A DNA stretch of 64,000 nucleotides. It comes from Bog-532 sp963805255. GTDB taxonomy: Bacteria > Actinomycetota > Actinomycetes > Streptosporangiales > Streptosporangiaceae. Under the pieces are notes generated by a model. The model searched no databases. It was not told where the DNA came from and saw only the letters and a list, made by a program, of their open reading frames with translations. The stretch lies in contig CAWDTK010000022.1 in the NCBI GenBank assembly GCA_963805255.1, forward strand, positions 1-64,000. Reading direction: 5' to 3'. Of this stretch, positions 56,548 to 64,000 are shown one piece after another. The translations under genes were made by a program, and so were the position numbers. How positions within the stretch are numbered: the first letter of the stretch is position 1; each line of letters opens with the position of its first letter.

Positions 56548-57306
56548 TCAGTCGCCGCTTTGATCCGGCCTGCCCGCAATGAGGTCCTGGAACCAGGTCA
56601 TGAGGCGGGTTACGGGCTGAGCATAGCGTTGCTCCCGGGCGATCGCCTTGGCTAGCTTGCGGGAGCCTTCGGGATAGCGCGAACGCGCCCGCGGAGATCC
56701 GGGCCGTGCCACCCGGATCGCGCCGACCAGAGCAAACAGGCTGATGTATATCCCGATTACGCCTGACCAGACCTTCCCCTTCAGCAGACAGATGACCGTG
56801 AAGGCCAGGTTAAAAACGAGGAAGAGAGCAATTCCCAGCAGGGTTTCCAGGCGCGTTTCCCGTCCTGAGGACGGGGTGATGCCGAGCGGGACCCAACCGA
56901 GCAGGGCGAGGCCGCACAGGGCCACGGCGATGAAGATGGCCTCCACCGACAGCCGGCCTTGCTCGCTCCAGTACACGTCCTTCAAGAACAGGACGAGGGC
57001 GAACTCGTCCAGCACTAGTGCCATGCCGACGCCCAGCAGCGCGGCCGCGCCGGCTGCCCAGCCTGAGCGGGGATCTTGCACGGCCAGGCCGCCGACACCG
57101 CCGACACACATGAAAACCAGGCCGAAGACAATGTGGTGGAAGTGCACTCCACCGGGCGTGACGTTACCCGGCCACCACCTCACCTGGGCGCGAATCATCC
57201 GGACGCTGAAACGGATAAACAGGAACGCCGCAATGAAAGACACGAAGAAGCAGAAAAGCCGCAGTCTCCCGCCGGCCACGATTGAGTGCTGAAACCAGCT
57301 ATTCAT
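56548..57306 (-). CDS. conserved actinobacterial membrane protein
   Basis: A 252-residue protein, MNSWFQHSIVAGGRLRLFCF. About six transmembrane helices: FFVSFIAAFLFIRFSVRMIR, GLVFMCVGGVGGLAVQ, GAAALLGVGMALVLDEFALV, AIFIAVALCGLALLGWVPLG and LLGIALFLVFNLAFTVICLL. A conserved HFHH motif (GGVHFHHIVFGLV) and the acidic LDEFALVLFLKDVYWSEQGR loop suggest metal or lipid interaction. The C-terminus is basic. No function is known. Confidence 0.75.
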   Translation of the reverse strand: MNSWFQHSIVAGGRLRLFCFFVSFIAAFLFIRFSVRMIRAQVRWWPGNVTPGGVHFHHIVFGLVFMCVGGVGGLAVQDPRSGWAAGAAALLGVGMALVLDEFALVLFLKDVYWSEQGRLSVEAIFIAVALCGLALLGWVPLGITPSSGRETRLETLLGIALFLVFNLAFTVICLLKGKVWSGVIGIYISLFALVGAIRVARPGSPRARSRYPEGSRKLAKAIAREQRYAQPVTRLMTWFQDLIAGRPDQSGD

Positions 57307-58058
57307 TAATTCGACTCTATTCCCAGTCGCGATAACCAGCGCATCACGGGACGGTATGATTCTTTTCCCTGCCGAGAATAACGCCCTGTTCGGGCGGGGC
57401 GGCCAGGCGCCGAAGGTACCCCCATCTTAATGTGCACGGCCTCATCTCGGTTTCCCCCACGGCAGCCGCGCCCTGCCGGGTGCCGCCACCGCCGCTGAAC
57501 GGGCATGCTCAACCCGGCCGCCCGCGGCGGTGGCCCGCACAGTGCGGCCGGCCACGGCCAATCCGCACCGCGGGGGCCGCCACCGGCGGGCGGATCCCCG
57601 GCCGAAAGGGGCGGGCGCAGTGATCTACGCTGCATCCCTGCTGAGGATCATGTCACTAAAGGTGCAACGACCGCCAGACGTCCATGCGTGACCGCATCAT
57701 CCCGCGGTTCAACCCGAACGTTCCTTCGGGCGCCGTCGGTAATCGTTGCCGCGCTGAATCGCGACGCACCGAACAACGGCCTGGCTCGTGCAGCAACCGA
57801 GGCCCCAGCTCGCAGGGTGACTGCTGCGCGGACGATCTCATCACGGGTAACTAAGGAGCTCTGGGAACCTGTCAAGCTGATTGAAGACCACAACGCCTAT
57901 TCGGTTTGCCAGGCGACTCGGCCCGGTCCCGGGCGCGCTAACAGCCACTGCAGAGCGGATCGGGTGGGGCGCCTGTGGCACGGCAGGCCAGCCGATTGAT
58001 TACCATCGGTAGTCAGCCGGGCATTCAGCGGCACCGGGCGCATCGTAGGTTGATCAGC
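57307..58058. other. no gene seen
   Basis: About 750 bp with short open frames only, none showing family features. They separate two divergent membrane-protein genes. Confidence 0.4.
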
Positions 58059-58652
58059 ATGAAGAAGACCCTCGGCCGCTCTACGGCTGGACGCGAATGC
58101 CAGGTCATTGAGTTGCGGCTCATGCGGCCTGACGACATGTTCGAGATGCCCCAGACCGACCTCTTCTCTGAGTACCGCAACTTTCTCACCGGAGTCGACT
58201 TCTGCATCAGCGAGCTGCGTGGCCGCCGGTCCCAGCGGCCGGTCCGGCTGGAGATATGGCTGCCGCCCGGGGAGATTAATGATGGGCTCGCCGAGCGGCT
58301 GGCCCGGACCCTGCGCAGGTACTGCAACCACCGGATCCGCTATAACCGGCGGGAGACGCGAGCCCTCCGGGCCGGGGGCCTTAGCGCGTTCCGGATCGGC
58401 CTGCCCGTGTCTGCTCTGGGGCTGGTGCTGACGGCAGTGGCGACTACGATTCGGCCCTCCGGAGGTGCCGCCAATCTCGTCACCGACCATATCGGCTGGG
58501 TGCTGGCATGGCTTGGGCTATGGTTCCCTCTCGACCAGTTCCTGTTTTACCCGCTGGCCTTCGGCCGGGAGAGCCGGGCGCTGCGCCTGCTTTCGGGCGC
58601 TGCGATCGTCGTAGCCCCCCATCTACCCGGTACTGGTACCGAGGCCCGGTGA
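58059..58652 (+). CDS. hypothetical protein with two C-terminal transmembrane helices
   Basis: A 197-residue protein from ATG 58,059 (MKKTLGRSTAGRECQVIELR). A soluble alpha/beta N-terminal part (VDFCISELRGRRSQRPVRLE, then WLPPGEINDGLAERLARTLR and RYCNHRIRYNRRETRAL) is followed by two helices (GLPVSALGLVLTAVATTIRP and IGWVLAWLGLWFPLDQFLFY). It is a recurrent actinobacterial architecture without known function. Confidence 0.7.
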   Translation: MKKTLGRSTAGRECQVIELRLMRPDDMFEMPQTDLFSEYRNFLTGVDFCISELRGRRSQRPVRLEIWLPPGEINDGLAERLARTLRRYCNHRIRYNRRETRALRAGGLSAFRIGLPVSALGLVLTAVATTIRPSGGAANLVTDHIGWVLAWLGLWFPLDQFLFYPLAFGRESRALRLLSGAAIVVAPHLPGTGTEAR

Positions 58653-58892
58653 AAGCCCGGCAGGCGGCCGGGACCAGCCTGACCGGGCTGTTAGGGGCCG
58701 GCCCGGTCATCGCCGCCGCTGTCATCGGCGACGTCCGCGACGTAGCCCGCTTCGGCGGGGCCAGAGCGAGCTTTAGATGATCAGGCCTCGGTCGTGATGG
58801 CCGCGATCCGGCTCCGCGGCGGCCGCCACGGCGGGGCACGGGCCTCAACCGTGGCGGTCGCGAACGTCGATCGATGCCGGGCAGCTCGTGGA

Positions 58893-59807
58893 TCAGGGCT
58901 GGAGGACGATTCTGCCGGGGATGCCGCCGGCGGCTTTCGCGCTGTACGCCTTGGCTGCCTGCGCGAGCGGGTATACCGCGCCGACCTGGGGGCGCAGGTG
59001 CCCCTGGTCGACCAGGCGGGCGAGTTCGGTCAGCTGAGCGCGGCTGGACTCCTGGATGAAGAAGATCTCCCTGGCGTCCTCGCGGCCGAAGGGCGGGAAC
59101 GCGGCCACCGAGACCAGCGTTCCCCCTGGCTTGACGACCGAGGCCGACTGGGCGAGCACATGGCCGCCGGCCGCGTCGAACACCAGGTCCGCCTGGCCGG
59201 CCGCGTCCTCGAGACGTTCGGCGTCCAGGGCGACGAATCGGTCGGCGCCCAGTTCCAGGACCAGGGACCGGGAATGGCTGCGCCCGGTTCCGATCACCTC
59301 GGCGCCGGCCCAGCGGGCCAGCTGGACCGCCGTCGACCCGACCGCGCCGCCCGCGCCGTGGATGACCACCGTCTGTCCCTTGGCCAGCCTTCCGTGGTCG
59401 AACAGTGCCTGCCACGCCGTCAGGCCGGCCCGCGGCACCGCCGCGGCGTGGACGTGGTCGACGGTCTGCGGCTTCGGGGCCAGGTTACGGGCCTCGGCGG
59501 CGACGTACTCGGCGGCCGTCCCGTCACGCCATTGGTCGGTCAGCCCGAACACCTCGTCGCCGACGGCGATCCCGGCTGTGCCCAATCCCAGCGCGGCGAC
59601 GACCCCCGACACCTCAGCGCCGGGGATGATCGAGGTCCGCTGATGACCGGCTCGGCAGGTCCAGATGGGGTAGTCCAGCTCGTTGTGTGTGATGCCGCAT
59701 GCGGCGACCTTGACCAGCACGTCGCAGGCCATGGGCGTGGCATCAGGCGCCTCTTCGTAGACAAGCCCGCTGATGCCGGTTGGTTCGTGGATGCGGATGG
59801 CCTTCAT
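58893..59807 (-). CDS. NADP-dependent quinone-oxidoreductase-like (MDR) enzyme
   Basis: A 304-residue zinc-independent medium-chain dehydrogenase/reductase: MKAIRIHEPTGISGLVYEEA. Then VLVKVAACGITHNELDYPIW, SIIPGAEVSGVVAALGLG, AAVPRAGLTAWQALFDHGRL, TVVIHGAGGAVGSTAVQLAR (nucleotide-binding AGGAVG) and VFDAAGGHVLAQSASVVKPG, ending GGIPGRIVLQP. It lacks the Cys set of structural zinc. The likely role is NADPH-dependent reduction of quinones or enones. Confidence 0.92.
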   Translation of the reverse strand: MKAIRIHEPTGISGLVYEEAPDATPMACDVLVKVAACGITHNELDYPIWTCRAGHQRTSIIPGAEVSGVVAALGLGTAGIAVGDEVFGLTDQWRDGTAAEYVAAEARNLAPKPQTVDHVHAAAVPRAGLTAWQALFDHGRLAKGQTVVIHGAGGAVGSTAVQLARWAGAEVIGTGRSHSRSLVLELGADRFVALDAERLEDAAGQADLVFDAAGGHVLAQSASVVKPGGTLVSVAAFPPFGREDAREIFFIQESSRAQLTELARLVDQGHLRPQVGAVYPLAQAAKAYSAKAAGGIPGRIVLQP

Positions 59808-60020
59808 CGCTAGTTCCCTTTCGTGTGGAGATGAAGTTCTGGTGGCCGGGGAGGCGTCTCACCTGCCCGCGGACTTCCCTGTCATGACACAGCGATGGCA
59901 AGTTAGCAGTACGACGGCACATCCCCTCAGAATGTGAGGTGACGCGCCAGCCTCACAGTCCGGTGCGCTATCTCGTCAGACTGGTGCGGGCAGATGCGAC
60001 CGAGGGAGGCCGCCGGCACC

Positions 60021-60220
60021 ATGAGCACCCGATCCGGGCCGGGACACGACCGGCCCGACCCGGGCCTGAGCGCGATCATGAGCGAGCGGCGTCAGCTGAT
60101 CAATCTCGCCTGCCGGCTGCTGGGCTCCCGCCGCCGCACCCTCGTCGCTGTCCCTGCGCGGGCTGGTCCGGCACATGGCGGAGGTGGAGCGCGGATGGTT
60201 CCGGCACGGCGTGGCCGGCC
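60021..60220 (+). pseudogene. chimeric remnant: ECF sigma factor N-terminus joined to a DinB/DUF664 fragment
   Basis: ATG 60,021 follows GAGGGAGG. The first part ends IMSERRQLINLACRLLGS, resembling region 2 of SigJ-type ECF sigma factors. From 60,145 a different frame reads SLSLRGLVRHMAEVERGWFR then HGVAGQ, typical of the start of DUF664/DinB-like proteins (SLRxLVxHMAxVERxWF). Neither gene is complete. The joint near 60,130 looks like a deletion fusion. Confidence 0.5.
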
Positions 60221-60410
60221 AGTCTGACCACTGCTTGTCGCGGACATCTGGGACCGGCGCATCGCGGGTGTCCAGATCGCGAAGGACCGCCATGAGCGCC
60301 TCGGACAATGCGATGTGCACAAGATCCCCGCGGGCGTAGCCGACGGGGATAGGCTCAACGGCCATCCTGTCATGCCGTCGAGAGCGGGGTCGTCAAGGAC
60401 GGCCTGGCCT

Positions 60411-61847
60411 CAATGCCGGGGAGTTAAGCGTTTCGCCTTGTAGTCAAGCGGTTTGGCGGGATCGTGGCTTCGGGCGGACATGGCAACGGAGGCTGCGGTA
60501 GGACGGGTGTCGACCAAAACGGCCCGTGTACCGGAGACCTCCGTTGCCTGCCCAGTCTGTCATCCGTTCTGCTGTCACGTCGGTCACGCGGGCCTGTATT
60601 TCCTGCTGGCGATGTGCCTGTTCCCGCGGGCCGGTTATCGGGGAGTATGGGGCAAGCTGACCGCGGGGCTGCGGGTGCTGGGGCTGGCGGCGCCTTCGGG
60701 GAAGGCCCTGCGGGACCTGCGCCGGCGTATCGGGATCCGCCGGTGAGGCGGCTGTTCGAGATCCTGGCCGGGCCGCTGGGGCAGCCGCGCACGCCCGGGA
60801 TCATGTTCCGCGGGTACCGGACGGTCTCGTTCGACGGCTGCAAGTCGGTCAAGGTGCCCGATACGGCGAAGAACCGGGCGTGGCTGGGCAAGCAGAAGGC
60901 GTCCAACGGGGAGACCGGCTACCCGGGGCTCGCGCTGATGGCCCTGGTGGAGACAGGTACCCGGGCGCTGCTCGGCGCGGTCTTCGGCCCGGGAGCCGAG
61001 GGGGAGACGGGCCAGGCGCGGGAGCTGCTGCCCCTGCTGGATGAGTCCATGCTGGTGCTGATCGACCGCGGCTTCGACGGCGGGGACTTCCTCGCCGCGG
61101 TCGCCGCCACGAAGGCGCAGTTCCTGGTCCGGCTCACCAGCACCCGCCGCCTGCCAGTCCTGCGGCACTTGCCCGACGGGTCGTTCCTGTCAGCCATCGG
61201 CGGCGTGAAGGTCCGCATCATCACCGCGGCCGTGACCGTCACCTGCCACGACGGCACCACCTACGGCGGCACTTACCGGCTGGCCACGACCCTGCTGGGC
61301 CACCGCGCATACCCGGCGGACGCGCTGATGACGCTGTACCACGAGCGCTGGCAGCACGAGATCACCTACCTCGCGCTGCGCCACACCCTGCTTCAGGGCC
61401 GCGTGCTCCGCTCGGGGGACCCCGCCGGCATCGAGCAGGAGATGTGGGCGCTGCTGGCCGTCTACCAGGCGCTGCGGACCGCTGTCACCGATGCCGTCCA
61501 GTCCGTGCCCGGCACTGACCCCGACCGGGCCAGCTACCAGATCGCCGTCGAGACCGCCCAGAACCTCCTCATCACTGCGCAGAACATCACCGATCCCGGC
61601 GGGGACCTGACCGGCGGCATCGGCCGCGCCGTCCTCGCGAGCCTGCACGGCCCCCGGCGGCCCCGCGTCTGCGCCCGCAAGGTCAAGTCCCCGCTCAGCC
61701 GCTGGAACAAGCACCCCGACGGCAAACCCCGCGCAAACCATCGCATAACCAGCATCACCGCCCACGTCGACCCCAGCTATCACCAGCCTGCGACACGCCG
61801 CCGGAAATCCGTGACAAACGCTGGAGGACCCTAACTCCCCGGCATTG
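60411..61847 (+). mobile_element. IS4-type insertion sequence with perfect terminal repeats
   Basis: The left end caatgccggggagtta (60,411-60,426) is exactly inverted at the right end (taactccccggcattg, 61,832-61,847). The element is 1,437 bp with one transposase gene. The transposase stop TAA lies inside the right repeat. Flanks gcctggcct and gccaagcct resemble an imperfect target duplication, but this is weak. Confidence 0.85.
60480..61834 (+). CDS. IS4-family transposase, frameshifted near 60,735
   Basis: The N-terminal DDE_Tnp_IS4_N-like part (LYFLLAMCLFPRAGYRGVWG, KLTAGLRVLGLAAPSGKALR) lies in one frame and stops at 60,746. From about 60,735 the rest is in another frame: VRRLFEILAGPLGQP, RGYRTVSFDGCKSVKVPDTA (first Asp), LLPLLDESMLVLIDRGFDGG (second Asp) and LMTLYHERWQHEITYLALRH with the YxxRWxxE catalytic signature. 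An intact fusion would be about 450 residues. The single frame change may be a sequencing error or true inactivation. Confidence 0.8.
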
Positions 61848-61912
61848 GCCAAGCCTCGGCCAAGCCCGCGTTGGTGAAGTGCTGAGGACTGGTCTGGCGC
61901 CTGCGCCTGTGG

Positions 61913-62875
61913 TTAACCTTGGAGGCCCGGGTTGCCCTGGGCTAGCTTGAGCAGGAAGCCCGGTACCCGGCCGGCGCCGAAATCGTAGTAGCGCGCCCAC
62001 CGCGGCTGGATAGTGATCCGGGCCATCTGCTTGTACATCGACCGTACGTGCGCTTCGAACTGGTGGCCCTGCTCGCCGTCCATGTTCTTGGCGGACGCGG
62101 CGAGGTACTCGTCCGGCACGCCGTCGACGATCTCGATGGCGGCCACGCCGCGCACGGACAGCGACCGGCTGGTCGGCCCTTGGTCGGTGTCGATGGTGAG
62201 CGCGACGTGGGGGCGGGCGGACAGGGCGCGGACCTTGGGTGAGCTGGGCGCGGTGCAGACGATGATGTGCTCTCCGGTCCAGTGGAATCCGATGGGGATC
62301 ACCCGGGGGAAACCGTCGGGCCCGGTGTAGGCCAGGCGCGCCAGTGGCTGGGCGGCGAGCAGTTCCCGGGCGCCCGGGTGATTGAGCTCCTCGGCATCCT
62401 CGGCATCCTCGGCATCCTCGGCGAGGACATCAGCCAGCTTGCCGAGAACGGCGTCCCAGCCCGGGCCCACATTCCCGGCGATCTCGGGCATCGCGGCGGC
62501 CAGGTCATCGAGGCGGTCGTGCGCGAGCGTGACGGTGGTGGCGCCGGACGGCTCGGCGTGGAAGCTGACGCTCAGCTGCGTGTCGAAGGAGGGGCCTTGC
62601 CTGCGCTGCGGGCCGATGAAGCCCCACCGGAAGACCAGCCTGCGGTCGGGGACCAGTTCCAGCAGCTCGGAATCGAACCCGCCGACGATCACGCCATTGT
62701 CGGCCTTCCAGGTCCGGTACGCCCCGCCGGGCCGCTCGTCGATCTCGGCGCGGATCACTTCCTGGCTGCCGGGGGCCATCCATCGCCGTACCAGCTGCGG
62801 GTCGAGCCACGCGCGGTACACGCGGTGCGCCGGGGCCGGGAACGTGCGCTCGGTGCGCACCTGCGGGTGGTCCAT
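61913..62875 (-). CDS. fusion protein: SRPBCC (AHSA1-like) domain + PPOX-class flavin oxidoreductase domain
   Basis: A 320-residue protein from ATG 62,875 with GGAAGGAG upstream. Residues 1-150 are an AHSA1/SRPBCC hydrophobic-pocket domain (TERTFPAPAHRVYRAWLDPQ, VRRWMAPGSQEVIRAEIDER, LVFRWGFIGPQ). A short EDAEDAEDAEE linker follows. Residues 170-320 are a pyridoxamine-5'-phosphate-oxidase-like split barrel (LARLAYTGPDGFPRVIPIGF, HWTGEHIIVCTAPSSPKVRA, HVALTIDTDQGPTSRSLSVR, RITIQPRWARYYDFGAGRVP) of the F420/FMN-binding kind. The stand-alone domains are common; the fusion is less so. It is divergent from an HxlR regulator. Confidence 0.85.
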   Translation of the reverse strand: MDHPQVRTERTFPAPAHRVYRAWLDPQLVRRWMAPGSQEVIRAEIDERPGGAYRTWKADNGVIVGGFDSELLELVPDRRLVFRWGFIGPQRRQGPSFDTQLSVSFHAEPSGATTVTLAHDRLDDLAAAMPEIAGNVGPGWDAVLGKLADVLAEDAEDAEDAEELNHPGARELLAAQPLARLAYTGPDGFPRVIPIGFHWTGEHIIVCTAPSSPKVRALSARPHVALTIDTDQGPTSRSLSVRGVAAIEIVDGVPDEYLAASAKNMDGEQGHQFEAHVRSMYKQMARITIQPRWARYYDFGAGRVPGFLLKLAQGNPGLQG

Positions 62876-62896
62876 AGTGATCTCCTTCCGTTTGGA

Positions 62897-62952
62897 TTCC
62901 CTTAGGGACCTCCGGGATCGCACGCTAGCATAGTACGTTTCCTTAGGGAACC
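62897..62952. promoter_or_regulatory. paired near-palindromic operator candidates for the HxlR regulator
   Basis: ttcccttagggacc (62,897-62,910) and ttccttagggaacc (62,939-62,952) are two copies of a TTCC-TTAG-GGA(A) near-palindrome, 42 bp apart (about four helical turns), in the divergent promoter region. Confidence 0.65.
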
Positions 62953-62972
62953 ATTTAGGCTAAGATGGGCCA

Positions 62973-63473
62973 ATGCAGCGGACTCAGTTCGGCGCGATGG
63001 AGTGCTCGATCGCGCGCACAATGGGCGTGGTCGGCGAGCCCTGGTCGCCGCTCATCCTCCGGAACATCTACATCGGCATCACCCGATTCGACCAGCTGCA
63101 GCACAGCCTGGGCATGTCCCGCAAGGTGCTCGCGGAGCGGCTGCGCTGGCTGACCGAGACCGGCGTGCTGGAGCGGCGGGAGTACTCGGCCCGCCCGCCG
63201 CGGCATGAGTACGCGCTGACCGCCAAGGGGCTGGAGCTTTTCGAGGTGCTCATGGTGATGGTGGCCTGGGGGGACAAGTGGCTGGCCGGAGAGGCCGGGC
63301 CGCCGGCGCTGTACCGGCACCGCGGCTGCGGCCAGATCGGCCACGCCGAGCTGCGCTGCTCCGAATGCGGCCAGCCGATGCGGGCCACCGACATCGACGT
63401 GCTACCCGGCCCCGGCTCGGCATCGCCCAGCCCGGATGCCGTCGGCATCGCCAGCTGGGAGGCCAATGAATAA
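62973..63473 (+). CDS. HxlR-family transcriptional regulator
   Basis: A 166-residue protein from ATG 62,973 (MQRTQFGAMECSIARTMGVV). The winged helix-turn-helix is GEPWSPLILRNIYIGITRFD, LQHSLGMSRKVLAERLRWLT and LERREYSARPPRHEYALTAK, the HxlR signature including the N-terminal Cys (MEC). A C-terminal extension (HRGCGQIGHAELRCSECGQP) has Cys residues that could bind zinc. It probably represses the divergent SRPBCC-PPOX gene and itself through the two TTCCNTTAGGGA sites. Confidence 0.9.
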   Translation: MQRTQFGAMECSIARTMGVVGEPWSPLILRNIYIGITRFDQLQHSLGMSRKVLAERLRWLTETGVLERREYSARPPRHEYALTAKGLELFEVLMVMVAWGDKWLAGEAGPPALYRHRGCGQIGHAELRCSECGQPMRATDIDVLPGPGSASPSPDAVGIASWEANE

Positions 63474-63628
63474 CCTGTTTGCGATCAAGGGGCTAGCAGC
63501 TGACCTGCGGCTTTGTGACATTGATCATGGAAAATGGGACTTATCAGCGTGCCCCTAGCTCGCCGCCGTGCACCGGCAGGCGGCCGAGGTGGCCCGGGAG
63601 CAGGGGTGGCCGGTGCCGGGCTACGCCC

Positions 63629-63979
63629 TTACCGGCGCCGCTTCCTGGCCCCGATAGCCTGGTCCACTGTCTCGTGGATGCCGAAGACCTTCGTCAGCCC
63701 GGTGATCCGGAAGAGCTTCAGTATCCGCTCCTGCGTGCAGGCCAGATCCAGCGAGCCGTCGTGCGCCCGCACCCGCTTCAGGCCTCCTACCAGCACCCCG
63801 AGGCCGGTGGAGTCGAGGAACTCAACCCTCTCCATGTTGACGATGAGCTGGTAGTTATTCTTGCTGACCAGGTTGATGAGCAGTTCACGGAGCCGCGGTG
63901 CCGTGTAGATATCGATCTTGCCCTCGACGTCGATGACTTCGATGCCGTCCTTGTTGTAGTGACCCAGCTTCAGATCCAC
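63629..63979 (-). CDS. anti-sigma factor antagonist, STAS domain (BldG/RsbV-like)
   Basis: About 116 residues from GTG 63,979, with GGAGG four bases upstream; an in-frame ATG at the window edge (64,000) is less likely. STAS motifs: DLKLGHYNKDGIEVIDVEGK, IDIYTAPRLRELLINLVSKN, VNMERVEFLDSTGLGVLVGG with the phosphorylatable Ser in DSTGLG, and LFRITGLTKVFGIHETVDQA. It would bind an anti-sigma kinase when dephosphorylated by a SpoIIE-type phosphatase. BldG itself is usually next to an anti-sigma gene, which would lie outside the window. Confidence 0.92.
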   Translation of the reverse strand: MDLKLGHYNKDGIEVIDVEGKIDIYTAPRLRELLINLVSKNNYQLIVNMERVEFLDSTGLGVLVGGLKRVRAHDGSLDLACTQERILKLFRITGLTKVFGIHETVDQAIGARKRRR

Positions 63980-64000
63980 AAATCCTCCAGCGCCATGCAT

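Noticed and set aside
63534..63656. Plus-strand segment HRQAAEVAREQGWPVPGYAL possibly from a transposase
   Set aside because: Only about 25 residues resemble integrase-like sequence; too little to support a feature.

Overview
The window is high-GC DNA of an actinomycete. The markers are GTG starts, 4-bp ATGA/GTGA gene overlaps, F420-type (luciferase-like) oxidoreductases, an actinobacterial Rho with an Arg/Asp/Gly-rich insert, a SpoIIE-type phosphatase, a BldG-like STAS protein and the nrtL-lysA-hom-thrC-thrB gene order. Naming an order below Actinomycetota (for example Streptosporangiales-like) would be a guess. Several conserved genes carry one or more frameshifts, and a non-biological-looking poly-T/poly-A tract sits inside a formate dehydrogenase gene. 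The first 6.3 kb should therefore be read as low-quality or decayed sequence.

Layout. 0-6.9 kb: a broken formate dehydrogenase alpha subunit and frameshifted hldE-like, F420-oxidoreductase, pentapeptide, Hsp20 and DUF4388-like genes. 7.0-10.9 kb: a minus-strand cell-wall operon, pgeF-murL-murD2, whose genes overlap by 4 bp. It suggests the alternative route to D-Glu in peptidoglycan (L-Glu ligation by MurD2, then epimerisation by MurL). 11.1-19.2 kb: an Rv1747-like FHA-ABC transporter, divergent from an LmeA-like DUF2993 protein; a MenG-like methyltransferase with a membrane protein; and a SpoIIE phosphatase/anti-sigma kinase. 19.3-21.8 kb: a decayed mobile element (DUF6788, replication-relaxation-like, small Cys-rich protein, GntR, IS630). 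21.9-23.6 kb: a diguanylate cyclase split by an in-frame amber codon.

24.3-36.6 kb is the conserved core: glmS, rho, then thrB, thrC, hom, lysA and nrtL (all minus strand, transcribed nrtL to thrB), a single-domain response regulator and tRNA-Arg(CCG). A 30-bp minisatellite separates lysA from hom. 36.9-42.1 kb is accessory: an FAH-family enzyme, thiE with an AIR-synthase-like gene, and many gene remnants, ending at a partial copy of the tRNA-Arg anticodon arm. 42.4-45.6 kb is a tight four-gene operon resembling an orphan type VII secretion substrate module. It is followed by an apparently intact ISAzo13-family element (45.9-47.2 kb).

47.3-64 kb mixes membrane proteins, a lipoprotein, a DUF4397/membrane-protein pair, several NAD(P)-dependent oxidoreductases, an IS4-type element, an SRPBCC-PPOX fusion divergent from its likely HxlR repressor, and a BldG-like anti-sigma antagonist at the right edge.

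A recurrent feature is short tandem repeats (Gly-Pro-Ala-rich or His-Asp-Gly-rich when translated) inserted in otherwise ordinary genes (murD2, murL, pgeF, menG-like, thrB, thrC, nrtL) and between genes.
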